Shown in pieces: positions 55,369 through 63,929 of a stretch of DNA of 64,000 bases. The stretch lies in the NCBI RefSeq assembly GCF_027563345.1, contig NZ_JAMKBK010000001.1; one strand, given 5' to 3'. Each line of letters starts with the position of its first letter. The first letter of the stretch is position 1. The DNA is from Psychrobacillus psychrodurans. Its GTDB lineage: Bacteria; Bacillota; Bacilli; Bacillales_A; Planococcaceae. A program made the translations under genes and the position numbers. The notes under the pieces were generated by a model. It searched no databases and was not told the origin of the DNA. It worked only from the letters and a program-made list of their open reading frames with translations.

Positions 55369-56799
55369 TTGCTAAAACGCAAAAGTGTATTTGAAAATCG
55401 CTATAACAAGTTTATTCATGAATTAAAAGAAGAAATTATCTCAGGGAAGATAAAACCTGGTGAATTCATTCTTCCAGAAAACACATTAAGTAAAGTGTAT
55501 GAATTAAGCAGGGTTTCCATTAGGAAGGCATTGGCAGAGCTCGTAGAGGAAGGTCTAATTGAGAAGATACCTGGAAAAGGTAATCGAGTAACTATTCCAA
55601 ATGATACACAAAAACAAACTATTACACTTGGTTGGTTTTCAAATTCTTATGAGATTGAAATTATACGAAAAATTATCAAACGTTTCGAGCAACTCAACCC
55701 GTTCACAAAGGTAAATCTACAAATACTACCTAATAGTCAGTATATATATAATCTGACACAATCCTTAAAGCATGATAATGGACCAGATGTATTTATCGTA
55801 TCTGATTATCATTTTCGAGAGTTAATGGAGTCGAATTCTTTAGATATGCTAGAACCATTCTTACCAGAACATGTTGACATAGAAAAGGATAGCTATAAGC
55901 AAGTGTTTGATATGTTCACATATAATCAGACGGTACCTGTTACGCCATTTGTATTTTCACCAGTGATGATCTGCTATAATCGACGAATGTTTGAAGAAGC
56001 AGGAATTTCAAAGAACTTCAAAATGGAAAACTGGGATGACTTGTTAGAGTTATCAGCACGTACAACAAAGGGATTACAAAGTGACAGTATTATTAAAGAA
56101 TATGGCTTTTGTTTTTCATCTTCTACGAATCGGTGGCCGGTGTTTCTGTTGCAAAACAAAGGATTGTTTATGGCAGAGGACCGCTCTAAATCAGTAATGA
56201 ACAGAAAAGAGAATATAGAAGCATTGAATTACTGTGGTGATTTAATGTATAAGCATCAAGTATCGCCTATCTTCTCTCACGGGAGTAATGAGTTAGCAGA
56301 AAATCTTTTTATGCGAGAAGGGGCAGCAATGATTTTGACTACCTATTATTTTATGAATGAATTTAGAGATCATAAGATTAAATGGGACGTCTTACCGCCT
56401 CCTCAAAATGAAACGCCGGGAACACTACTCTTGGGTGGTGCTTTAGGTATTAGTGCAAATAGCAAAATTAAAGAGGCAGCACAAGCACTTGTTAGCTTTA
56501 TGGTAAGTACTGAAGCACAAACATTGCTCAAGCAAAATGGATGTACTATTCCGATGCTTCGCATAGTTGCAGAGGATAATAATCTTCTGCAGCCAGGAGT
56601 TCATCCGGAACAATATAATGCTTTTAAAGAAGTAATGGGAACATCCAAGACGATTAGGGATCTTGATCTGACAATAGAGGAGTTTGAACTAATCGAACGA
56701 GAGATGCAATTTTTCTGGGCCAATATGGAAAAAGCAGAGGATACATGTAAACGAATAGAAGAGCTTCTTAATTTAAAACAAGCAACATATAACGTTTAA
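55369..56799 (+). CDS. GntR winged-helix regulator fused to a type 1 sugar-binding-protein domain
   Basis: Residues about 8-75 form a GntR helix-turn-helix (FIHELKEEIISGKIKPGEFI, LSKVYELSRVSIRKALAELV, then EKIPGKGNRVTI). Residues about 80-465 match family 1 extracellular solute-binding proteins (FEQLNPFTKVNLQILP, GPDVFIVSDYHFRELM, WDDLLELSART, GALGISANSKIKEAAQALVS). There is no signal peptide or lipobox, so the binding domain is cytoplasmic and should sense an imported glycan. Usual GntR partners are UTRA or FCD domains. It probably binds the palindromes at 48755, 48857 and 60048. The start is TTG with GGGAG about 10 bases upstream. Confidence 0.85.
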   Translation: MLKRKSVFENRYNKFIHELKEEIISGKIKPGEFILPENTLSKVYELSRVSIRKALAELVEEGLIEKIPGKGNRVTIPNDTQKQTITLGWFSNSYEIEIIRKIIKRFEQLNPFTKVNLQILPNSQYIYNLTQSLKHDNGPDVFIVSDYHFRELMESNSLDMLEPFLPEHVDIEKDSYKQVFDMFTYNQTVPVTPFVFSPVMICYNRRMFEEAGISKNFKMENWDDLLELSARTTKGLQSDSIIKEYGFCFSSSTNRWPVFLLQNKGLFMAEDRSKSVMNRKENIEALNYCGDLMYKHQVSPIFSHGSNELAENLFMREGAAMILTTYYFMNEFRDHKIKWDVLPPPQNETPGTLLLGGALGISANSKIKEAAQALVSFMVSTEAQTLLKQNGCTIPMLRIVAEDNNLLQPGVHPEQYNAFKEVMGTSKTIRDLDLTIEEFELIEREMQFFWANMEKAEDTCKRIEELLNLKQATYNV

Positions 56800-56822
56800 A
56801 ACGTTATTCAAGGGGTGTACTT

Positions 56823-59096
56823 GTGATGAAATTTGCTCAACATCTTAAGGGATTAAAGCCACATCCTCGAATTTTATTTAATGACGAGGAACTAAAAGAA
56901 ATGAAAACAAGAGTGGCAGATAAGAAACTGGAAAGCAGCATTGATTTTAACAATTTGTGGTATGAAATACTGGAATTAGCAGAATCATACATAGCCGAAA
57001 AAGAGTTTACGGTCGTCTATCCAAGTTGCTCTGTTCAACTAACTATTCCTTTGCCATTAATACAATTAGAGCCTGTTGGAGATCCACCAGGATATATAGA
57101 TTATCCTTTTTGGACGATGTATTCTCGAGCTATTGAAGAAAGAATCCGTGTTTTATCCTTTGCTTATGGAATAACAAAGGATAAAAGGTTTGCTGAAAAA
57201 GTAAAGGAGTACCTCCTTGCACTATCTTCGTTTACAAGATGGTTTGAATTTCCGCTACGAGGTGCGGAAGGTAATTTAAGTAATGCGCATTTTACAATAG
57301 GTGCAGCTATTGGATATGATGCAATTTTACATACTTTATCCAGCACCGAGAAAGATATGATTAAACATGCTATTTTGACAAAAGGTTTACAGCCTTTCCG
57401 TATAGATTTTAATAATCATGATAGTCATAATATTATTGCATCGAAGCAAGTAGCGATGCTTATCGGATCCCTAGCCATCTTAGATAGTGATTGTAAGGAC
57501 GAAGTGGAACCATTCATCTTCAACTCCTGTATTTATATAAGCAATTACTTAAATAGTAGGCTAATGGATCCGGACATTGAAGGGCTATTGTATTTAAATG
57601 TTGCTGCAAGGCATATTTTAATGGCAGTAGATACGTACCATCGTTCAACAGGAAATAATGAATTTCTCCAGCATTCATATTTTAGTTTTCTTCCTGATCT
57701 ATTCATCTACTCACTTGGGACTGGTGGAAAGGTGAGCTTTGTAAACTTTTCAGATTCATTTTATAGCTTGGATATTTCTTATCTTATGTCGATACTTGCA
57801 TCTAAAAACCAAAATCGTATTGCAAGCTGGTATATGAATAAATTCTCTGGAAGTCATTTGGAAACGTTGCTTCATACGAATAATCTACCTGCGCCTTTAG
57901 ATCCAGAAAAATACTATGGAAATAGGTGCGCCAATATTTTTTCTACGATAGGTTGGGCTTCATTAAGAAGTGGGTGGAAGGATAATGATCATCTATTAGC
58001 TTTCAATTCAAGCCAGTCCGCAAAGAATCATAATCATTTTGATCAAAACAATTTTATATTACATGTTGCAGGAGAATGGCTAATATCCAATCCAGGTTAT
58101 CAGGATTATGTAGAAGGGCCAAGGAGAGATTTTACGATTGGGACAATAGGGCATAACAGTATGCTTGTTAACAATAAAGGACAATCTCAATTAGGAAAAA
58201 GTAAATTTGTAGACTGGTATTCATCTGAATACTATTCTTTTGTTAGCGGAGAAGCAGCTGGTGCTTATGGCAAGAGTATTTCACAATGGGAGCGAAAGAT
58301 AGTACATATCGATAATAGCTATTATCTTGTTATAGATAAAGTTGTTAAAGAGGATAAGGCTACCGTACTTAGCTTTCTTTTCCATACAACAGCACAAATA
58401 TATGCAGGAGATAAAAATTTACTGCCAGGAGAGAAGATAGAAGAAACGCATATCACATTCGTTGGAAACAACGTTTCTGCTTCCATTTACAATTGCTATC
58501 CAAAAGATATAAAGATAAGTGTAGAACAACATAAGGGAGCAGAGGAGTATGGCTCATATCTACAGATAGTGCCACAGGAAAAAGAACAGCTGCAATATTT
58601 AATAACAATGCTTGTTCCTGAAGCTTCAATAAACGAATTTGCTTATACAGTAAATAGAGTAGAGTCACAATTTCATATAGAGATAGCTCGTCAAGGCATT
58701 ACGGATCATATTCTTGTTAATGAAAATAGAGATTCTGTGTGGCAAACATCCTCTAATGGAGAAATTGGTCTTCAAGGAGAACAGAGCTGGATTTCATTTC
58801 AGAACGATGACCGCAAGCTAAGTAAGTTTTCTGTAGTAAATGGGAGCTGTTTGAAAGTACAAAGTGATTATATCTTTCAATCGTCTGAGGAAATGAATAT
58901 CTCTGCTCAATTTAACGACATAGGAGCCAAAATACAACTTGAACTTCAAAAGAATACTCAGATTTCACTGAAAACTGCTCAACCGACAATTCTATTAGTT
59001 AATAGTGAAAAGCATTTGATAAACTATCAAATTGCCCAGGAAATGCTTGAATTATATTTGGAGCAAGGATTATATGAAATCGAACTATTCATTTAA
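56823..59096 (+). CDS. Cytosolic heparinase II/III-family polysaccharide lyase
   Basis: An alpha-helical toroid domain (about 20-370; HPRILFNDEELKEMK, EFPLRGAEGNLSNAHFTIGA, NNHDSHNIIASKQ) is followed by the heparinase II/III beta-sandwich. That holds the metal/catalytic block AKNHNHFDQNNFILH (His403, His405) and LISNPGYQDYVEG. No signal peptide is present, unlike secreted heparinases, so it should cleave imported oligosaccharides, as oligo-alginate lyases do. Products would be 4,5-unsaturated uronates, the substrate of KduI. Substrate (heparosan, alginate or another uronan) cannot be set from sequence. GTG 56823 or ATG 56826 may be used behind AAGGGG. Confidence 0.87.
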   Translation: MMKFAQHLKGLKPHPRILFNDEELKEMKTRVADKKLESSIDFNNLWYEILELAESYIAEKEFTVVYPSCSVQLTIPLPLIQLEPVGDPPGYIDYPFWTMYSRAIEERIRVLSFAYGITKDKRFAEKVKEYLLALSSFTRWFEFPLRGAEGNLSNAHFTIGAAIGYDAILHTLSSTEKDMIKHAILTKGLQPFRIDFNNHDSHNIIASKQVAMLIGSLAILDSDCKDEVEPFIFNSCIYISNYLNSRLMDPDIEGLLYLNVAARHILMAVDTYHRSTGNNEFLQHSYFSFLPDLFIYSLGTGGKVSFVNFSDSFYSLDISYLMSILASKNQNRIASWYMNKFSGSHLETLLHTNNLPAPLDPEKYYGNRCANIFSTIGWASLRSGWKDNDHLLAFNSSQSAKNHNHFDQNNFILHVAGEWLISNPGYQDYVEGPRRDFTIGTIGHNSMLVNNKGQSQLGKSKFVDWYSSEYYSFVSGEAAGAYGKSISQWERKIVHIDNSYYLVIDKVVKEDKATVLSFLFHTTAQIYAGDKNLLPGEKIEETHITFVGNNVSASIYNCYPKDIKISVEQHKGAEEYGSYLQIVPQEKEQLQYLITMLVPEASINEFAYTVNRVESQFHIEIARQGITDHILVNENRDSVWQTSSNGEIGLQGEQSWISFQNDDRKLSKFSVVNGSCLKVQSDYIFQSSEEMNISAQFNDIGAKIQLELQKNTQISLKTAQPTILLVNSEKHLINYQIAQEMLELYLEQGLYEIELFI

Positions 59097-59163
59097 AGTA
59101 GTGAAAATTTGTATTTAAATAACTGAATTTTCAATAAAAAATGCATTTAAAGAGGTGGTTTAC

Positions 59164-59805
59164 ATGGAACTTACCGGATGGAGAGGTTCATTATATCATT
59201 ATATGGATTGGGCATTAAAGCTTGCATATTTAAATATTCTTTGGTTGATAGGAATAGTAATTGGTGCTGGAATTGCAGGTTTTTTTCCATCAACCGTAGC
59301 AATGTTCTCTGTACTCAGAAAGTGGGCACAAGATGAAGGTGATGAACTTAAGGTATTCGCTCATTTTAAAAACGAATATAAAAGGGAATTCTTAAAGTCT
59401 AATAAATACGGCTATTCATGGGCGCTACTTGGATTAATATTGTACGTGGATTTACAGTTTTTTCGTGGTATTCCTACTATCTGGGCATTAATAGTTTCTT
59501 TATTCTTTTTTATACTTGGTGCTATTTATATAGTTGCTTTACTTTATGCATTTCCAGTTTATGTTCAATATAAACTGACCTTAAAGCAGTATTTTAGAAA
59601 CTGCTTACTCATTGTTCTTTCTAATCCCTTGTTTTCTGTCCTAATGGTTTTAGGATTCTATTTTCCATATTATTTAATGATTAAAATTCCGGGATTACTA
59701 CCGTTTTTCGGAGGCAGCCTTATAAGCCTAGTGTTAATGATGATTTCTAACAAAATGTTTACGAACTTAGAGAAAAATAAAAAGGCACATGAGTCAATTT
59801 CATAA
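59164..59805 (+). CDS. YesL-like membrane protein (DUF624)
   Basis: The ATG at 59164 follows AGAGGTGG. About five or six helices and the DUF624 pattern (AYLNILWLIGIVIGAGIAGF, PSTVAMFSVLRKW) identify a YesL-family protein of 213 residues. YesL-type genes regularly accompany LplB/LplC-type oligosaccharide ABC importers in Bacillales, as here, but their role is not established. The final Ser-Ile-Ser-stop codons are the TCAATTTCATAA terminus of a MITE-like repeat. Confidence 0.88.
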   Translation: MELTGWRGSLYHYMDWALKLAYLNILWLIGIVIGAGIAGFFPSTVAMFSVLRKWAQDEGDELKVFAHFKNEYKREFLKSNKYGYSWALLGLILYVDLQFFRGIPTIWALIVSLFFFILGAIYIVALLYAFPVYVQYKLTLKQYFRNCLLIVLSNPLFSVLMVLGFYFPYYLMIKIPGLLPFFGGSLISLVLMMISNKMFTNLEKNKKAHESIS

Positions 59806-59979
59806 CTATTTATTTATTTAAATAGATTAATAATTAAGAAGTATCCCAATTTTTTATTCTGTTGTTAAGAAAGCTGAACTTGTTGATTGGTGCGCAAGGT
59901 GGTGTACACTCGGAAAGTGTCCGCCTTAGCGTATATCAAAATGGTTCAAAGTCACTATTTAATATACTTTTATGAAAGT
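59794..59979. mobile_element. MITE-like dispersed repeat, shortened copy 5
   Basis: The left end TCAATTTCATAA overlaps the YesL gene stop. The right end (CACTATTTAATATACTTTTA then TGAAA) matches the family. Most of the GC-rich core is deleted, leaving TTGTTGATTGGTGCGCAAGG and a short AGTGTCCGCCTTAGC arm. Confidence 0.75.
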
Positions 59980-60016
59980 AAGGCAGAAGATAACAGAATA
60001 TAATTTCAGAAAAATA

Positions 60017-60045
60017 TTGAATTATTGTAAAATTTAAATTATTAT
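60017..60045 (+). promoter_or_regulatory. Sigma-A-type promoter of the ABC importer genes
   Basis: TTGAAT (60017-60022) and TATTAT (60040-60045) are separated by 17 bases and are followed at once by a perfect palindrome. The arrangement mirrors that at 48719-48777. Confidence 0.65.
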
Positions 60046-60047
60046 TA

Positions 60048-60070
60048 AATACATGTAATATACATGTATT
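60048..60070. promoter_or_regulatory. Operator-like palindrome C (perfect)
   Basis: AATACATGTA-ATA-TACATGTATT is a perfect 10-3-10 inverted repeat starting 2 bases after the -10 box. It is the best copy of the three related sites. Confidence 0.72.
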
Positions 60071-60119
60071 GAAAGAGTTTAATAGGCAATAAAGTATTTG
60101 GAGAAAGGGGAGATTTGTT

Positions 60120-61103
60120 ATTGAAACTAAAAACAAAAAAATTGATACGTTGGATTCAACATTAGCCGTATCAAATAATATCCCGACTAAAAGAAAAAAG
60201 AAGTCATTAAAAAATAAATTATGGCGAGATCGCTATTTGTTACTACTAATCTTACCAGGAATTTTATATTTTCTTATATATCGCTATATACCAATGGCAG
60301 GAATTCTTCTAGCATTTAAGGATTATAGCCCGTTTCGAGGGTTTGCAGATAGTCCATGGGTCGGATTAAAATACTTTAAGTTAATTTTTGAAGATGCTGA
60401 AGTTATTCAAGTTATTTGGAATACACTACAAATCTCAATGTTACAAATCTTTTTTGCCTTCCCTATCTCTATTGTACTTGCCTTAATGCTTAATGAAATT
60501 AGAAACCAAGTATATAAGAAATTTCTTCAATCTATTGTTTATTTACCTCATTTCTTATCCTGGGTAGTCGTGGTTGGGATAACTGTTATTTTTCTTAGAA
60601 GTGAAGGCTTAATCAACAATGTTCTAGTGAATTTTTTAGAAATCAATCCAATCCCATTTTTAACTGATCCAGCTTTGTTTAAGCCAATAGTTATTATCCA
60701 AGTTATCTGGAAGGAATCGGGCTGGGGCACAATTCTTTTTTTAGCGGCATTGTCTGGAATTAGTCCGCATTTATATGAGGCGGCTGTAATAGACGGAGCT
60801 AGTCGTTTGAGACAGATGTGGCATATAACTTTACCAGCACTAAAGAGTACGATTGTTATCTTATTAATCCTTCGTTTAGGTAATGTAATGGATAGTGGTT
60901 TCGAGCAAATCTTTTTAATGTTGAATCCTTTCAATATGGAAACAGGAAATGTCTTAGACACCTATGTGTACTTTAAAGGGATTCAGCAGGCTAATTTTAG
61001 TTTCGCTACAGCTGTAGGACTTTTTAAAGGAATTATTGGTTTAATACTTGTCGTTCTTGCCAATAGACTTGCGAAAAAATTTGGAGAAGATGGCTTATAT
61101 TAA
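60120..61103 (+). CDS. Oligosaccharide ABC importer permease (LplB type), apparent ATT start
   Basis: The protein is a type I importer permease with about six helices, the N-terminal LLLLILPGILYFLIYRYIPM and AGILLAFKDYSPFRG, and the coupling motif EAAVIDGASRLRQMWHITLP. The first standard start, TTG 60150, has no ribosome site. AAAGGGGAG ends 7 bases before an in-frame ATT at 60120, which would add ten residues. I therefore mark ATT as the probable start; slippage or a sequencing error in the nearby A run is an alternative. It pairs with the permease at 61321 and the lipoprotein at 62261. Confidence 0.82.
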   Translation: METKNKKIDTLDSTLAVSNNIPTKRKKKSLKNKLWRDRYLLLLILPGILYFLIYRYIPMAGILLAFKDYSPFRGFADSPWVGLKYFKLIFEDAEVIQVIWNTLQISMLQIFFAFPISIVLALMLNEIRNQVYKKFLQSIVYLPHFLSWVVVVGITVIFLRSEGLINNVLVNFLEINPIPFLTDPALFKPIVIIQVIWKESGWGTILFLAALSGISPHLYEAAVIDGASRLRQMWHITLPALKSTIVILLILRLGNVMDSGFEQIFLMLNPFNMETGNVLDTYVYFKGIQQANFSFATAVGLFKGIIGLILVVLANRLAKKFGEDGLY

Positions 61104-61320
61104 TGAATCATATTTCATCTTTATCTGTCTATCTAGCGCAAAGCAACTCGATTCGCTTTAGGATTACGGTAAAGGCAAAGAACGCCTTTACTCGAAATCC
61201 TTCCTGCGTTAGTCGGAGGCCCACACGATGTGGGTCATACAGTCGTTGCGACACGATGTCACGAACTTAGACTGTGACATAGGCACTTGTGCTTTTCTTA
61301 TTATGTAAGGAGGTAAGGTT
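61104..61320 (+). repeat. Structured intergenic region within the importer genes
   Basis: The region is rich in inverted repeats. TAAAGGC/GCCTTTA (61170-61190), CCCACA-CGA-TGTGGG (61220-61234) and GACA-CGA-TGTC (61250-61260) share CGA loops, and an outer CAGTC (61240-61244) pairs with GACTG (61270-61274). No gene is visible. The last bases hold the AAGGAGG ribosome site of the next gene. It looks like another dispersed structured repeat, but only one copy is in the window. Confidence 0.6.
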
Positions 61321-62196
61321 ATGTTTAAAGCTACTGGTGGCGAAAGGGTAATGGAAATCTTTAATAACATATTCTTGTTATTAATAGCTGTTACGATGCT
61401 ATTTCCCTTTTTATACATTTTTTCCGTTTCATTTTCAAGTGTGAGCGATGTACTCAATAGTGATTTCCTTTTATGGCCAAAGGAATGGGTGACAGATGCC
61501 TATACGTATATTTTAGGGTCCGATCAATTTATTCGTTCTCTATGGGTGACAGTTTATATCACTGTGGTAGGGACATTTGTTAATCTAGTTTTTACATCCA
61601 CGATGGCTTACTCTTTAACAAGAAATATTATTGGGCAACGGTTAATCTTGTTTTTAGTGTTATTTACTGTTCTATTTTCAGCTGGAATGATTCCGACTTA
61701 TATTATTGTAAAAGAAACTGGTTTATTGAATTCGTTGTGGGCACTAATCATACCTGTGGCAATCAGTCCATTTAATTTAATCATCATGACTCAATTTTTT
61801 AAAGGGATCCCTGAGGAACTAACAGAGGCTGCTATTATTGATGGAGCCAATGATATCCAAATTTTTTCTAAAGTGATCTTACCTTTATCAAAGCCAGCGT
61901 TGGCAGCATTTGGTCTGTTTTATGCAGTGGGCCATTGGAATAGCTATTTCTCAGGAGTTCTCTACTTGAATGACCCCTCAAAGTGGCCGATACAAGTTAT
62001 TTTGCGACAAATTGTCATTGTAAATGAACCAAATGCAGCGTTAGGTGGTCATGCAGCAATGGTAGAAGCATTACCGCCTCCAGAAACGGTTCAGATGGCT
62101 GCTATTTTATTGGCAACCTTACCAATACTTATTGTTTATCCGTTCTTACAAAAACATTTTGCAAAAGGAGTGATGCTTGGATCTGTAAAAGGATAG
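61321..62196 (+). CDS. Oligosaccharide ABC importer permease (LplC/YtcP type)
   Basis: Six helices and the coupling motif EAAIIDGANDIQIFSKVILP identify the second permease of the CUT1 importer (291 residues). The C-terminal PFLQKHFAKGVMLGSVKG is the standard ending. It forms a heterodimer with the LplB-type permease. The ATPase is not encoded here; such systems usually use a shared MsmX-type ATPase encoded elsewhere. The ribosome site is TAAGGAGGTAAGG. Confidence 0.93.
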   Translation: MFKATGGERVMEIFNNIFLLLIAVTMLFPFLYIFSVSFSSVSDVLNSDFLLWPKEWVTDAYTYILGSDQFIRSLWVTVYITVVGTFVNLVFTSTMAYSLTRNIIGQRLILFLVLFTVLFSAGMIPTYIIVKETGLLNSLWALIIPVAISPFNLIIMTQFFKGIPEELTEAAIIDGANDIQIFSKVILPLSKPALAAFGLFYAVGHWNSYFSGVLYLNDPSKWPIQVILRQIVIVNEPNAALGGHAAMVEALPPPETVQMAAILLATLPILIVYPFLQKHFAKGVMLGSVKG

Positions 62197-62260
62197 TATT
62201 TAGAAAATTGTCGGTACTGCTGTTAAAGAAGCCTTACAAAAGATAAATGGAGGGGTTAAT

Positions 62261-63880
62261 GTGAAAAATAAGCACCTAATGATTAGCTTTCTACTTCTTT
62301 TCCTTAGTTTTATGTTAGTAGCTTGTACGGATGAAAATACAGATGAGAAAGATACAACCGACAAAGATAATGAAACTGCAGGAGAAAAAGCTCCAAATGC
62401 ACAGGTTGATCCATTTGATCATAGTGAGAAATATACAATCACGGGGATGACATTCCGTTTCGGTGATCCACCTCCATTAAAAAGTCCTGGTCTAGATATG
62501 ATAAATGAGCGATTTAACGTAGATTATAAACCAGAGATTATACCTCAAGGTGATTATGTTGAAAAATCTTCTGCCATTGTAGCATCAGGTTCTATGCCAG
62601 ATTTAGTTGGATTCCAAGCTGGCGATACGCGTTTTTATCAATGGGCAGAAGATGGAGCATTTCTACCCCTAGATGACTATTTATCACATTACGAAACATT
62701 AGGGAATATTCCAGACTATATTTACAATTCTTTTAAAGTAGACGGAAAGGTATATGGAATTCCGCGTTATTCCAATCCATATCCTGTAACACCAATTATT
62801 CGTAAGGATTGGCTCGATAAATTAGGATTGGAAGTACCAACAAACTACGAAGAGTTAGAGAAAGTTGCTATTGCATTTACAAAAGAAGATCCAGATGGGA
62901 ATGGAAAGGCAGATACGTATGGAGTAGCTATTGGAGAAAATATTAACCCAAGCTTTAACATGGGAACATATTGGGACTTCAATGCTTGGTATCACCAAAA
63001 TGATGATGGAGATTTTATTCCAGGTATCATTTCTGATGGAAGAAAAGACTTAGTTCAATTTTTTGCTAATTTGTATAAAGAAGGCGCTATGACAAAAGAC
63101 TTTGCCGTTCTTGATTGGGCGAGTACTAATAATGAGTTTTACTCCGGTAAAGCTGGAATTTTCGTAGGCGGTGTCTCCGGGATGTCACAGGAGTATTTCG
63201 ATGGATTATTATCTATTAATCCAGAAGCGAAGCTAGTAGCAATTCCTCCATTTGAAGCACCAGACAAATCGAAAGGATTCACAATGGGTTCAGGTAACTC
63301 AGGTATTCTTGCTTTAAATGCTAATCTTGCAGAAGACGAAGGGAAATTATATCGAGCATTAGAGTTAGTAGACTTTGGGAAAACTTATTTCCCGGCTGAG
63401 GAAAAAAATCCTCAAAATGCGGACTTTGACTTCTATTTAGGTAAAGAAGGAACTGGTTATAATATGGAAAATGGATTACCTGTCCAAATTCCAACGTTCT
63501 CTTCTGAAGGACTTGCGCCATCAACCTATTTCTTGGATAACAGAGAACAGGTTCCAGAGGATGCAAATATTACGTATGCGGATAGCTATACACTACCAGA
63601 GTTGAAAGAAATGACTGCATCATTACAAGAAATGTTTGAAACGAGCGAGTTATATGTCGATCCTTCTCATGGTGTTCTATCACAAACAAACCAAGAAAAA
63701 GGTACAGATTTATTTCAATTCTTAATCAACGAACAATCGAAAATGATCGCTGGTCAAAGACCAATATCTGACTGGGACGCACTAGTTGAAGAGTACCTTG
63801 CAAAAGGTGGCGAAGCGATTATTAAAGAAACAAACGAAGGAATCAAATCTAAAGGATATACAGAAAGAGAATGGAAGTAA
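62261..63880 (+). CDS. Oligosaccharide-binding lipoprotein (LipO/LplA type)
   Basis: The signal peptide ends at LVAC with Cys22, a lipobox, followed by an acidic linker. The body is a family 1 extracellular binding protein of about 515 residues (DLVGFQAGDTRFYQWAEDG, YGIPRYSNPYPVTPIIRKDW, EDPDGNGKADTYGVAI with a calcium-loop-like motif). It captures the glycan outside the cell for the two permeases encoded upstream. GTG start with TGGAGGGG. The large size and long insertion loops fit an oligosaccharide rather than a monosaccharide ligand. Confidence 0.93.
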   Translation: MKNKHLMISFLLLFLSFMLVACTDENTDEKDTTDKDNETAGEKAPNAQVDPFDHSEKYTITGMTFRFGDPPPLKSPGLDMINERFNVDYKPEIIPQGDYVEKSSAIVASGSMPDLVGFQAGDTRFYQWAEDGAFLPLDDYLSHYETLGNIPDYIYNSFKVDGKVYGIPRYSNPYPVTPIIRKDWLDKLGLEVPTNYEELEKVAIAFTKEDPDGNGKADTYGVAIGENINPSFNMGTYWDFNAWYHQNDDGDFIPGIISDGRKDLVQFFANLYKEGAMTKDFAVLDWASTNNEFYSGKAGIFVGGVSGMSQEYFDGLLSINPEAKLVAIPPFEAPDKSKGFTMGSGNSGILALNANLAEDEGKLYRALELVDFGKTYFPAEEKNPQNADFDFYLGKEGTGYNMENGLPVQIPTFSSEGLAPSTYFLDNREQVPEDANITYADSYTLPELKEMTASLQEMFETSELYVDPSHGVLSQTNQEKGTDLFQFLINEQSKMIAGQRPISDWDALVEEYLAKGGEAIIKETNEGIKSKGYTEREWK

Positions 63881-63883
63881 TAT

Positions 63884-63921
63884 AAAAATGACCTGTTCGC
63901 TAATGCGAGCAGGTCATTTTT
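63884..63921 (+). terminator. Terminator of the ABC importer genes
   Basis: A 17 bp stem (AAAAATGACCTGTTCGC, 63884-63900, with 63905-63921), with one G-U pair and a TAAT loop, ends in T residues. Confidence 0.92.
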
Positions 63922-63929
63922 CTAAAAAA

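Noticed and set aside
56823..59096. Secreted heparinase
   Set aside because: The N-terminus is polar without a hydrophobic core or cleavage site, so the lyase is taken as cytosolic.
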